From positions 241,643 to 305,642 of IMG/VR virus record IMGVR_UViG_3300037502_003770: a DNA stretch of 64,000 nt. One strand, written 5' to 3'. Origin of the DNA: a virus. Shown here one piece after another: positions 17,524 to 27,500 of this stretch (position 1 is the stretch's first letter; every line of letters starts with the position of its first letter). The position numbers were made by a program, and so were the translations under genes. The notes under the pieces were generated by a model. That model saw nothing but the letters and a program-made list of their open reading frames with translations. It had not been told where the DNA came from and made no database searches.

Positions 17524-17740
17524 AATATTTAAATTTTAAAATTTTATAACCAAAAGTACTAATATTAAGAATATCATGATTATCTGATATAGTTGAATTA
17601 TCTATATCAAATGCTAATCTATTTTTATATTGTAAATCATTTACTGATAATAAAATACCAGCATGTATAAATCTATTAAAAATTATACCTGTAGTTTCCT
17701 TATAAAGAAAGTTATCAGATAGTTTAATTATTATTTCCAT
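17516..17740 (-). CDS. Array member 17: small YxE-cassette protein, 74 aa
   Basis: Cassette MEIIIKLSDNFLYKE, Tyr13 and Glu15. The body is beta-type (FIHAGILLSVNDLQYKNRLA) and ends ILKFKYYE. It overlaps member 18 by 10 bases. Unknown function. Confidence 0.65.
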   Translation of the reverse strand: MEIIIKLSDNFLYKETTGIIFNRFIHAGILLSVNDLQYKNRLAFDIDNSTISDNHDILNISTFGYKILKFKYYE

Positions 17741-17997
17741 AAAAAATCAATTTTATCTTTAAAAGTAACATATTCAGAATTGTAATAATCATAAGATTTA
17801 TGCTGTGTAATTAAATAATTATATTCATAAATAAAATTATGTTCATTTAAAATATTACAAGTAATACCCTTATCAACACATTCAATAAAATTAAAATTGA
17901 AATATTCTTGTACTTCATACTTATTTAAGTAAACAAGATTAAAAGAATCACGTCTTTCAACATAGTTTATTTTATTTAAATAAAGTTTTATTTCCAT
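17731..17997 (-). CDS. Array member 18: small YxE-cassette protein, 88 aa
   Basis: Cassette MEIKLYLNKINYVE, Tyr12 and Glu14. The body has two Cys (FIECVDKGITCN), a Tyr/His-rich stretch and a KDKIDFLWK end. Unknown function. Confidence 0.65.
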   Translation of the reverse strand: MEIKLYLNKINYVERRDSFNLVYLNKYEVQEYFNFNFIECVDKGITCNILNEHNFIYEYNYLITQHKSYDYYNSEYVTFKDKIDFLWK

Positions 17998-18005
17998 AAA
18001 ATATT

Positions 18006-18194
18006 TTAGTTATAATAATTAAACTTTTCATAATCGAATAAATCAAATTTTATACAATTATAAGACCTTGATTTAAATACGAACTTTTCGGTGGTATCAA
18101 ATGATAATAAGTATATTATTTTGTAATGTAAAAAAATACCAATACTTGAATTTTCAGTATAATTGATTTCTAAAAGTTCAATTGAAATTAACAT
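18006..18194 (-). CDS. Array member 19: small YxE-cassette protein, 62 aa
   Basis: Cassette MLISIELLEINYTE, Tyr12 and Glu14. The short body (FVFKSRSYNCIKFDLFDYEK) ends FNYYN. It overlaps member 20 by 7 bases. Unknown function. Confidence 0.65.
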   Translation of the reverse strand: MLISIELLEINYTENSSIGIFLHYKIIYLLSFDTTEKFVFKSRSYNCIKFDLFDYEKFNYYN

Positions 18195-18439
18195 AATTGA
18201 TAAAAATTAAATTGAATATCTTTACGACCATCATAATCACCATCTTTAATTACAGAATCAATATAAGATTGAATATAATAAGATTGATTAAAACTATTAT
18301 AATCAAAAACAAAAATATATTCTTCTGTGATAATAGACCTTGATATTTTAAAAGATAAATAAAGTCGAGATTCTATTCTATATTTAGAACAACGTTCAAT
18401 ATATTCATAATTATTTGTTTTTATATCTATTTCTAACAT
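18188..18439 (-). CDS. Array member 20: small YxE-cassette protein, 83 aa
   Basis: First small gene after the SNF2 helicase, one base after its stop. Cassette MLEIDIKTNNYEYIE, Tyr13 and Glu15. The acidic/basic C-terminal half (KDGDYDGRKDIQFNFYQLC) ends with a Cys. Unknown function. Confidence 0.65.
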   Translation of the reverse strand: MLEIDIKTNNYEYIERCSKYRIESRLYLSFKISRSIITEEYIFVFDYNSFNQSYYIQSYIDSVIKDGDYDGRKDIQFNFYQLC

Positions 18440-18440
18440 A

Positions 18441-20285
18441 TTACTTTTTATAAATTTCTTTAAATTTATTAATTACTTCAGCAAGTACACTACTATTAGA
18501 ATTATCTATATAATCAATATTATCTACAACTTTGTTAATAACTTTAAGTTTATTATTAATAATTTCATAAATTGTCTCATCAATTGTTTCACTAAACAAA
18601 AATATAAATACATTTGTATGTTCTTTTTGTCCAGACCTATGTATTCTAGCATAACATTGTTCATTTTCGGCAGGAACATAGCTTTGTGATAACATAAACA
18701 TATTCTTTGCTTTAGTTAAAGTAATACCTGCGTTACCAGCCCCAACTGTTAATAATAAATTTTGTATAGTATTATTATCTCCTTGAAAAATATCAACAAT
18801 ATCTTGTCTTGTATCGGACTTTATATCACCAGTATATAATTCACTATTATTAAGAATGGTTTTAAGTTCTTTTAATGAAGATTTATAACAATCAAATATT
18901 AAAACTTTTTCATTTTCTTCATTTAAACGTTCAATATATTCTACTAAATATTTAGATTTTAATTTTGATGTATATTGTCTTAATTCGGTTAAGATTGTTA
19001 ACGGTGTTTTTTGTTTTTCATTTAAAGAAATATTCATATTACCATTTTTATCTTCTTTATAATCACTTAAATTATCCCAATTAGCATCTTTAAATCCACT
19101 TTCTATTCTTTTATATTCAGCTTCTTCTGAAGGTGTTAATTCTAAATAAATCTTATTTATTGTTAAAGGAGGTAATTCTTTAAGAACATCTTCTTTTTTT
19201 ACACGAAACATTATCTTTGATAATTTTTCATATATCATATCAAATTTAATATTATCATTTATTTGTACGTATGTATTAATCTTATTATTAAAGAACATAC
19301 CACAATATTCAGTATAGAATTTATTTTTACTTTTAAATTCTATCGGTCTTAATAATTTAAGTAAATTATATAATTCTTGTACTCTATTTGGAACTGGAGT
19401 ACCTGTTAATAACATAAGATTTGTATTACTTAAAGATTTCTTAAAACTTTTAGTAAAATTCTTAAACATTTGTGTTTTAGAATTCTTTAATTTATGTGCT
19501 TCATCAAAAATAATACTATCAACATTAGATAAACCTAAACTTGTTATTTTTTTATTAACATCAAAATTTCTTGAAAAATACTCATAGTTAGTAATAATAT
19601 ATTTACTTTCTTCTAAAGAATAACAATTTAACTTAGATTTTGAATTTAAAACAAAAGCTTTTGAATTTGTAAAGTGATGTATTTCTTTAAGCCAATTAAG
19701 TTTTAAAGAACTAGGTACTATAACTAAAACTTTTTTACTTTGATTGATTTCTGATGCTAATATAGCTAATAATGTTTTACCAGTACCTAAATCGGCAGCT
19801 ATTAAACTATTTTTTAAATGATTAGCAAATAATGCACCTTTTATTTGGTGATTATATGGTTTCACACCTTCTTTTAAATATTTAGAATAATCAAACTTTT
19901 CCGAAACTTCATCTAATGATTGTAAAAACGTATTTAGATTAGAATCTATTGTTGCAATAATTTCTTTGTTTTTATCTTCCTTAATTTTTTTTCTCTTATA
20001 GAAATCTAATTTTGAAGAAAAAACTTCTTTATCTTCACTATTTACAAAAGAAAAAAATATATCTTTCCTTGATTTATATTCAGATATTAAACAATATAAA
20101 TTATATCCGTTAAGATGCCAAGTCTTATCAGAAGGGTTATATTTTTTATCATCAAGTTTTTTTATATTAAAAACAAGCTCTTCATTATAAAATGACTTTA
20201 ATGAAAAGGTCTTTTTATCCGAAAGGAGAGTTATGTTTACTTTAAAAATTTCAGTTGCCGTATGTATATTTGTATTTTCAAACAT
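18441..20285 (-). CDS. SNF2/SWI2-type helicase (UvsW/SMARCAL1-like)
   Basis: 614 residues. The motor has Walker A DLGTGKT (165-171) after a Q-motif-like YNHQIKG, a DEAH box (IIFDEAHKLKN, near 260), motif III LTGTPVPNR, and the SNF2 signature ARIHRSGQKEHTNVF with a conserved TVGAGNAGITLTKA. The N-terminal about 60 residues (KKLDDKKYNPSDKTWHLNG) resemble the HARP-like segment of annealing helicases. Phage enzymes of this type remodel branched DNA during recombination-dependent replication. It is the first gene of the minus run that contains the small-protein array and reads away from the divergent control region. Confidence 0.85.
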   Translation of the reverse strand: MFENTNIHTATEIFKVNITLLSDKKTFSLKSFYNEELVFNIKKLDDKKYNPSDKTWHLNGYNLYCLISEYKSRKDIFFSFVNSEDKEVFSSKLDFYKRKKIKEDKNKEIIATIDSNLNTFLQSLDEVSEKFDYSKYLKEGVKPYNHQIKGALFANHLKNSLIAADLGTGKTLLAILASEINQSKKVLVIVPSSLKLNWLKEIHHFTNSKAFVLNSKSKLNCYSLEESKYIITNYEYFSRNFDVNKKITSLGLSNVDSIIFDEAHKLKNSKTQMFKNFTKSFKKSLSNTNLMLLTGTPVPNRVQELYNLLKLLRPIEFKSKNKFYTEYCGMFFNNKINTYVQINDNIKFDMIYEKLSKIMFRVKKEDVLKELPPLTINKIYLELTPSEEAEYKRIESGFKDANWDNLSDYKEDKNGNMNISLNEKQKTPLTILTELRQYTSKLKSKYLVEYIERLNEENEKVLIFDCYKSSLKELKTILNNSELYTGDIKSDTRQDIVDIFQGDNNTIQNLLLTVGAGNAGITLTKAKNMFMLSQSYVPAENEQCYARIHRSGQKEHTNVFIFLFSETIDETIYEIINNKLKVINKVVDNIDYIDNSNSSVLAEVINKFKEIYKK

Positions 20286-20395
20286 ATAAATATAGATTGT
20301 TAATGTGGTATATATTTTTATAATTCTTTTTTGTTAAAAAATTTTAACATTTTAAATATTAAGTTTTACTAGCAGTAAATTAAGAAGAAAATAGT
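20286..20395. promoter_or_regulatory. Divergent control region between the helicase/array run and the winged-helix gene
   Basis: 110 bases with no gene, very A/T rich, serving both strands. An inverted repeat gttaaaa-aa-ttttaac lies in the middle (about 20334-20349) and could be an operator or the hairpin of a leader. Minus-strand transcription of about 7.8 kb must start here or inside the first gene. I see no clear Bacteroidota promoter consensus. Confidence 0.45.
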
Positions 20396-21391
20396 ATGAT
20401 TAAGCCGATTAGGGTTAAAAATATTGAAAGAGCGGTTATATATGAACATAGAAGAATACTCTATGTTCCGTTACAACTTGCACATACTATTTTAAATACT
20501 GGTGTAGCCGAACTAAACATGTTCCGTTGTTATTTAGGTTTATCTTTTTATAGTTCAGGAAATATTAAATATACTAATGAATTATTAGAAAAAGTAGCCG
20601 AAACAACCGCTATGGATAAAAAATCAGTTAGAAATCATATCAAAACTTTATTAGATAAAAAATATATTGGTTTTAATCCTAAGACCAATACTATTTTTGT
20701 TAATGGTTTAGATAAATTAAGAAAAATGTTTAATATTTCTTCAAGAAAAGCATTTCTTCTTAATATAGAGGATATTTTTGATAAAAACCGATTTAAAGCT
20801 CTAATATTTTCTTCTTTTTCAGAAAACACTCTTTCTTTTCAAAAAAGAGTTAAATCTGAAAAGTTCATTAAAGAACAAATCCTGTCGTCAGCACTGGATT
20901 CAAAAAAAGACGTTGAATCTTATATAAAGCATCTTAACCTTTCAAAACCATCTTTAAGAAAAAGATATATTAAATCAATTTTAAACAGTACAAATGTATT
21001 TACCGAAGGGCGAGAACTTATACAGCGTGTTCCTGAAAATCCTAAAAATAAATATGTAGAAAATGTTGAGAGTTATTTAGGTATATCTTGTTCAATTTAT
21101 TCAGATAATTTTAAACGTAGTAAATCTTGGGCTTCCAAGATGAAAAAAAAATCTGTTGATTATAACTTTACAAGTTATCAACATATGTATAAACCTGTAT
21201 TTCAAGTATGGGAAAAGAATATTGAATTTACAAGAAAAGCTATTCTTGAATTTGATGATGTTAAATTTAATAGATATGCCGTTCATAGAGTAGGAAACAG
21301 ACTTATGGTTTGTGAACAACTATATGATAGTATTGTTATTAATAAAGAATCTATTAAGTTAGTTAATAGAAAGCCATTCTCTAAGATATAA
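20396..21391 (+). CDS. Winged-helix DNA-binding protein (regulator or replication-initiator-like)
   Basis: 331 residues. Residues about 60-110 form a winged-helix pattern (LEKVAETTAMDKKSVRNHIK, then LLDKKYIGFNPKTNTIFVNG), typical of phage and plasmid regulators and initiators. The C-terminal half is basic, with many Lys, Ser and Arg residues. Base and codon use is noticeably less A/T-extreme than in the flanking genes (gcg, gcc and ccg codons occur). A 200-base non-coding stretch with hairpins follows. It sits at a switch point between transcription directions. Regulation of the adjacent early genes is plausible, but so is an origin-binding role. Confidence 0.6.
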   Translation: MIKPIRVKNIERAVIYEHRRILYVPLQLAHTILNTGVAELNMFRCYLGLSFYSSGNIKYTNELLEKVAETTAMDKKSVRNHIKTLLDKKYIGFNPKTNTIFVNGLDKLRKMFNISSRKAFLLNIEDIFDKNRFKALIFSSFSENTLSFQKRVKSEKFIKEQILSSALDSKKDVESYIKHLNLSKPSLRKRYIKSILNSTNVFTEGRELIQRVPENPKNKYVENVESYLGISCSIYSDNFKRSKSWASKMKKKSVDYNFTSYQHMYKPVFQVWEKNIEFTRKAILEFDDVKFNRYAVHRVGNRLMVCEQLYDSIVINKESIKLVNRKPFSKI

Positions 21392-21591
21392 AACTTTTGG
21401 GAAAATACGGAAACCATACTATACAGCGTAGCTGTATATAATATATAGACTGCAAGTCTAACCGATAGGAAAGAGAAAAAGAATATTTACTAAGAATAGC
21501 TGTCTTTTAAGAATAATTATATATATTCTATAGTAGAAATCTATTTATTATAAAATAACTATTTATTAAAGAATAGATTATTTATACAGTA
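21392..21591 (+). promoter_or_regulatory. Non-coding 200-base region with two adjacent hairpins and CTATTTATT elements
   Basis: No gene is seen. Two perfect hairpins lie in tandem: tatacagc-gta-gctgtata (21420-21438) and tagact-gca-agtcta (21446-21460), followed by a purine-rich tract. Two ctatttatta copies (21541, 21559) and attatttata (about 21574) precede the ATG at 21592. The first part could be a terminator pair, a structured RNA or an iteron-type binding site. The second part looks like the promoter of the baseplate module. Confidence 0.5.
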
Positions 21592-24285
21592 ATGGGACTA
21601 CTAAAGGACAGTACTAAACTTAGAGAACAGCTTTTATCTAAAAATTTATATAATTATAAAGATGCTTATGATTTATCAAGGGATGAGTTTACTTCTATTC
21701 TTAATAAATCTTTAAGTTTAGGTATAGAGTTAAGAAGGAATCTTTTTATTGACACAATAGAAAGACTTTCAGATAACACTTCTTTAGTAAACATAGGTTA
21801 TCAACAATTAGCTAAATCTTTACAAAATAGAATAGCTGATAGGTTTTTATCTAATAATTTAGAAGTTACTCCAACAACTATTTCTTTTAAAGGTAAAAGT
21901 TCTTTTAAAAGTAAAGATTTTAAAATAACCCCTTATGTTAATCAGAATGTATCTGAAGTATTTATAAATGAATTTCTAGGATATAATTCTGATGATAATT
22001 TACCTAGACTTACTTTAGAAAATGATTTATTTAATAATTTAGGGGATTTTCAAAAAAGAACGCTTATTAGTAATATTTCTAAGAATAGATTTTATAATCC
22101 AATATTTGATTCTTCTATAACAGAAAAACCTAAACAAAAAGAAAACTTTGTTTATTCTAATAGATATTTATCTCAAGATAATACGACTTACCAAAGTAAC
22201 ATAGAACCTAATTTAAATATAGATATTCAAAAACCTTCTGATACAGTATTACAAGTATTAGATAATTATGATATTGAATTTGATATGGGTTTTGGTAACA
22301 CTAAAAAACCTTATTTAAATAATTTATCTGATGAAGAAAAATATTTATACTATAGTAATTTATCTGATGATGATTTAAATAATAAATTTAACATTAAAAG
22401 AGGATTATTGTATTATACAAATAAAATTATTACAGATAAAAGTATTGATAATAAAATATCTAAAACCTTAGATGCTCTAAATATAGAGTATGGTGTTGAT
22501 GAAAATACTGGTAATAGAGTATATAGAGGTGCTTCTGAATGTAGGTCTTTTACAATTGCCGACCAATATGATAGATTTGAAAGATTAATAAGAAGCAATG
22601 GTAATGATAATTCAAAAAGCGTATTAAGAGATTCACCTTCACCTAAAATATTTTTTAAGAATAGTGATTCTTTGGATGAAAAGAAAAGAGTTTCTTTTTC
22701 AATAGAAAATCTAGCTGTTAATAAAAAGGGTATTCCTGATTGTGAGATTGGTCCTAATGGTGGTAGATTACTTTGGTTTGTTCCTTATGATTTAAAGATT
22801 TCGGATAATAATAGTATTAACTGGGAAAGTAAAGATATTGTTGGTAGAATAGAAAAATTATATTCTTATACCAATACAGAAAGAAGACTTTCTTTAACAT
22901 TTAAATTATTAATGGATTTTCCTCCTCAATTTAAAGAGTATTTTGAACAAGATACTACTAATTATACTAATTTAGTTTCTTATATACAAGGTTGTTTAAA
23001 TACAAATAATAATTCAACTCCACAGGTAAATCAAACACAAGTTATAACCACACCTACTATTAATCAACCTAAAACTAAAATACCTTCTATTACAGTAAAA
23101 CCAATAGTTTATTTTGATAATGATATTGATATAATTGATAGTAGTTACGAATTTACAAATTTAAATAAAGAATATGATAAAGATATTGATTTATTAGTTG
23201 AAAAATTAATAGAAAATATAAATGTTAATAGAAAAAAAATACAGATAAAAATATTGGGTCAAGCTAGTTCATTATATTTAAGTGATTATAATGCAGCCTT
23301 ATCATTTAGAAGGTCTAAAGCTATTATGTTAGATATAATAGAAAGATATAATAATTCTCAATTAGATAAATCAATATTACCAAATATTGTTTTAGAAAAC
23401 TTTAACCCTAATGAAAGATTTAATTATATTAAAAAAGAAGATGTTTTAAGAGGTGTAAATAATTTAATAAATGAATCAAAGGGATATGTTAAATTTTTAT
23501 TAGGTGGTTTTGGTGAAGAACCTTCTAATAGTACACAGGTAATTCCTGTAGATGCTACTGATTTTGAGAAAAATAAAATTATTAACGATATTAAAGCTAA
23601 AAAAGAAAGAAATTCAAGAGTTACTGATGTTGAATTTATTGGTGATATAAATATTTCAGATAATACAACAACTTCAAGTAATATTACTCAAAATACTGAT
23701 TCTACTGTTACTTTAGGAAATGATAATAATATAAATATAGTTAATATTCCTTGCGATGATGATTATTTAGATTTTCAAGCTAGAAATATAACTGATAGAA
23801 TAAAAAGTTCTTTTGATAATTTTAAATATCTTACACCTATATTTCATTCTCAAACTCCTTATGATTTTGTTAAAAGATATTTATTTTTACAACAATTAAC
23901 TAGACCAGGTTCTACTGAGGATAGAATTAATCAAATTGGAGGAAATTCAGTTTTTGGTAAAATGCCTGTTATTGTAATAAAATTATATGATTTTATTTAT
24001 TCAAAAGCTATTTGTAATAGTATAAACTTTTCATTTGATGATGCTACATGGGATTTTAATCCTGAAGGTATGGGTGCTATTCCAATGAGTTGTACTGTAA
24101 CAATGGATATGGTTTTAATTGGTGGTCAATCATTATCAGGACCAATTGATAAAATACAAACAGCAGATGATTTTAATTTCTTATCAACTTCAACTTTTGA
24201 AAGTAATTATTATCAATCATATTCTATTGATAAAGCTAAACAACAGGAAATAAATCAGGAAAAATTAAATCAAAATAAAAAATAA
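21592..24285 (+). CDS. Baseplate/tail-tube-associated protein with embedded OmpA-like domain
   Basis: 897 residues. The N-terminal half is structural, Asn/Asp-rich sequence. Residues about 500-620 resemble an OmpA C-terminal (peptidoglycan-binding) domain: the strand VYFDNDIDII, then ILGQASSLYLSDYNAALSFR with the classic YN...LS.RR arrangement. The C-terminal part (GKMPVIVIKLYDFIYSKAIC, then ATWDFNPEGMGAIPMSCTVT) resembles tail-tube/baseplate hub-cap proteins. It heads a run of baseplate genes, one base before the gp53-like gene. The OmpA-like domain may hold peptidoglycan at the site of injection. Confidence 0.6.
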   Translation: MGLLKDSTKLREQLLSKNLYNYKDAYDLSRDEFTSILNKSLSLGIELRRNLFIDTIERLSDNTSLVNIGYQQLAKSLQNRIADRFLSNNLEVTPTTISFKGKSSFKSKDFKITPYVNQNVSEVFINEFLGYNSDDNLPRLTLENDLFNNLGDFQKRTLISNISKNRFYNPIFDSSITEKPKQKENFVYSNRYLSQDNTTYQSNIEPNLNIDIQKPSDTVLQVLDNYDIEFDMGFGNTKKPYLNNLSDEEKYLYYSNLSDDDLNNKFNIKRGLLYYTNKIITDKSIDNKISKTLDALNIEYGVDENTGNRVYRGASECRSFTIADQYDRFERLIRSNGNDNSKSVLRDSPSPKIFFKNSDSLDEKKRVSFSIENLAVNKKGIPDCEIGPNGGRLLWFVPYDLKISDNNSINWESKDIVGRIEKLYSYTNTERRLSLTFKLLMDFPPQFKEYFEQDTTNYTNLVSYIQGCLNTNNNSTPQVNQTQVITTPTINQPKTKIPSITVKPIVYFDNDIDIIDSSYEFTNLNKEYDKDIDLLVEKLIENINVNRKKIQIKILGQASSLYLSDYNAALSFRRSKAIMLDIIERYNNSQLDKSILPNIVLENFNPNERFNYIKKEDVLRGVNNLINESKGYVKFLLGGFGEEPSNSTQVIPVDATDFEKNKIINDIKAKKERNSRVTDVEFIGDINISDNTTTSSNITQNTDSTVTLGNDNNINIVNIPCDDDYLDFQARNITDRIKSSFDNFKYLTPIFHSQTPYDFVKRYLFLQQLTRPGSTEDRINQIGGNSVFGKMPVIVIKLYDFIYSKAICNSINFSFDDATWDFNPEGMGAIPMSCTVTMDMVLIGGQSLSGPIDKIQTADDFNFLSTSTFESNYYQSYSIDKAKQQEINQEKLNQNKK

Positions 24286-24286
24286 T

Positions 24287-24586
24287 ATGAGTTTAAATAG
24301 ATATATAAATATAAGTAAAGAACCTTTAATAGATTTTATTAAAATTCCTGTATTACCAACTGATGAATATATACAATATAAAGTAGGTGTTACTGTTTTT
24401 GATAATTTATCTTTTGAATATTATGGTAATAGTGAATACTCATATTTAATAAAAAACGCTAATCCTCAAAAAATATTTGAATTTGATTTTGAAAATGGTG
24501 ATATAATAAGAATACCTTTACCATTACAGTCAGCTATTGATAGATATAACATTTCTAAAAATAAACTATATACTTTAAATAATTAA
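24287..24586 (+). CDS. gp53-like baseplate wedge protein (LysM-related)
   Basis: 99 residues, the normal size for short gp53 or tail-protein-X relatives. The core FEYYGNSEYSYLIKNANPQ, then FENGDIIRIPLP, matches the pattern of this family: aromatic YYG, a Trp/Tyr-Leu-Ile, Asn-Pro, then Gly...Ile-Arg-Ile-Pro. It lies between the OmpA-domain protein and the large hub protein with short spacing. It probably connects baseplate wedges around the hub. Confidence 0.7.
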   Translation: MSLNRYINISKEPLIDFIKIPVLPTDEYIQYKVGVTVFDNLSFEYYGNSEYSYLIKNANPQKIFEFDFENGDIIRIPLPLQSAIDRYNISKNKLYTLNN

Positions 24587-24593
24587 AAATTAT

Positions 24594-27500
24594 ATGGTAA
24601 ATAAAATACTATCAAATAAATACAATAATGTTTTATTTGTAGACCCTAATGCTGTTGCTGCTAATGATACTGTAGATATTTATAATATTTCAACAAGTCC
24701 TGAAAATATAAGACCTCACTTAGAGTTTTATTGTATTCCTAGAATTGGTAATAATATAACACTAGATAAAAATAATAAAGCTATTTTATCTGATAATAAT
24801 TCTATTAATAATATAAAAGTTAATTTTTTAGGTTTTGATAGTAACACTGGTCATTATACAAATAAATATTTAACTGATATATATAATCAAGAAAGAACTG
24901 ATAATTTTGAAGGTTTTGGTATTACTAATATAAATATTAAAATATCAGCAAATTATGTCCCTGAAGTAAATATAGAATTTATTGATATTAAAGGTAGAAG
25001 TATAAGTGATATTAATTCACCATATAGAAGATTATTTGATGTACCACCTCCTTTATTTAAATTAATAGTTAAAGGTGGTTATGGTTTATTTACTGAATTT
25101 GATTTATATATTACAAAACATGAAATAAGTTCTGATGAATCTCAAAATTTAATTATAAAAGCTGATTTTATTGGTGATAGATATGGTGTTTTAACCGATG
25201 TATTATTAGGTTATTTAAATTCAGTTTATTTCATGGAAAGTAATTCTACTGGAATAGATATTAGTTCACAAACAAAAGCTACAAGTTTTTATGAATTTAT
25301 GTCTAGGTCTAAAGTTCTTTATTCAAATGTAGATAAATTTAAAAAGAATAGCTCTTTATTTAAAAAACAAGAAGCTATTCAAGAAAAAATAAACAAAATA
25401 AAAGAAGTAGATGATAATATAAAAAATCTATTATCAATAGATGAATTACTTTCTCAAATAAAAAGTCTTTATGAAACAAATAGTACTAAATATACTTTAG
25501 TAAATAATAATTTAATTTCATCACCTAATATTATTAATATTGGTGATAATGAATTTTCTATTGAGTTAGATAAAATTTTTGTATCAGATTATATTAAAAC
25601 AGTAAAAAAACAATTTTCAGATTTATTATTTAATATAAATTCTAGTTTTCCTGAATTTGGTCTAAATTATAATATTGATGAAGATATTGAAATTCTTACG
25701 TTTACAAACCAAAATAATTCTTTAGGTTTAAGATTTACTAAAATAATAGAAAAAAACAAAAATTATTTATCTACTTTAGAAAAAGAGTTAAAATCAACAA
25801 ATGAATTATTAGCAAAAGAAGCTGAAGATATAGTATTTCAAACAATTTCATCAAAACCTACTATTGGTAATATATTTTCTTTTATTCTAAAAGATACTGA
25901 TAAATTTTTAAAATTATTAAAACAATCAGGAGATGAAGGTGGTAAACGTACTTTACGAATAAATAATAATATTAAAACAAGAGGCGGTTATCCTACTGTA
26001 ATTAATAATAGTGGTAAAGTTATATATCCTGGTATTTTAGATGAGTTTAAAGATTTTCCTGAAGTAAAATTTGTTGAAAAATATTTAAATGCTTTAATTA
26101 ATAAAAAACTAACTGATTCTGAAATAGATAGACAATTTATTTCACAAGGTACTAATACAACACAAACTGGTAATGAAAGTTATATACCTATTTCTGTTGA
26201 CGAATCATTTTCAATAAGGAAAAGTTTAGGTGTAGAAAATTATTATTATAATATAAATAATGATTTTAGAAAAATATTTACTAATGTATTTTTACGTTAT
26301 GTAGTTTTAAGGGATAGTATTTATTATAATCAATTTAATAATGAAAATATTTTAACTTTTTATGCAAAAGCTGAAGCTAGAAACATAGTTTATTCTATGA
26401 TAGCTAATAAAAAAATGTTAGATATTTTAACAAAAAAAGGTTTTGATACTTTAAATAAAAGTAATTATTATGAAGATTTAGTTAGAACTATATTTAATAA
26501 TCAATTACCTGAAGAGATTATTAAAATTAATAAAGGTAAAGAAGAAAAAATACCATTTGAAATTGGTTTAATTAAAGAAAAAATAGATTATTTATCAACA
26601 TCTAATAAAGATTATAATTCATTAAAAATAATTAAAGCAGATGAAAATTATACATTTTCACCTAGTCAAGTTACTATTTCATCAACAAATGATATTATTT
26701 CAGAATACATAAATGGTCAGAAAAATTTTATTGATAATATATTAGATTCTTTTGTATTTGATGATTTAAATAAATTGGAATTTAATCAAAATTTTTTCTT
26801 TAATAAAGATAAGAATTATAATAATGAATTAGGTAATTCAAATAGTGATTTTTTAAATTTAAAAGATAATAATATATTAACTAAAATTTTTAATTATATA
26901 GTTGGTATTGAAACAAAAAATAATTTATATTCGTTTTTTCAAACAGCTACAATAAAAGAATATAATTTTTCTAAAGATTCAATTGATACTACCAATGGTA
27001 TATCTATTGATGTATTATTTAATAGTTTATCTTATTCTTCCGATGCTTCTTATTTTCGTGATTTTATTACCAAAATGACTTTTAAATTATCAACACCATC
27101 TTTAGTTGAAATACCATATTTATTCATTTTATATTTTGGTTATATATTAAAAGAAATGAATAAATCTAATAGTACTTTTATTAATGATATTGGTCGTAGT
27201 ATTGATTTTCAAGGTTTAAATTCTAATATTGACGAACAGTTTTTTATTGATGAATATAATTCTTTTTTAAATAATAGTAACTTATTTGAATATAAAATTT
27301 TACCTGAATCAACTGATGAGAATGAAAAATTCTTTTTGGATAATTTTTTAATTAAAAGATATATTTTAGTTAAAAATAATAATTGTTTTAGAATATTGAA
27401 ACAAGAAAGTAAAAGAACTTTTTCTCAAGTAAATGATAATAAAATAAATACTTATTTAAAACACTTAATAAGTGAAATGCTTAATGTTGCAAAATCTTAT

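Noticed and set aside
12476-18439. CRISPR-like repeat array
   Set aside because: The region is repetitive at protein level but the units are genes of 180-290 bases with different sequences, not short identical repeats with spacers.
14896-18439. Decayed remains of one large gene
   Set aside because: Each small gene has its own cassette start in register with its ATG and similar length, unlike fragments of a broken gene.
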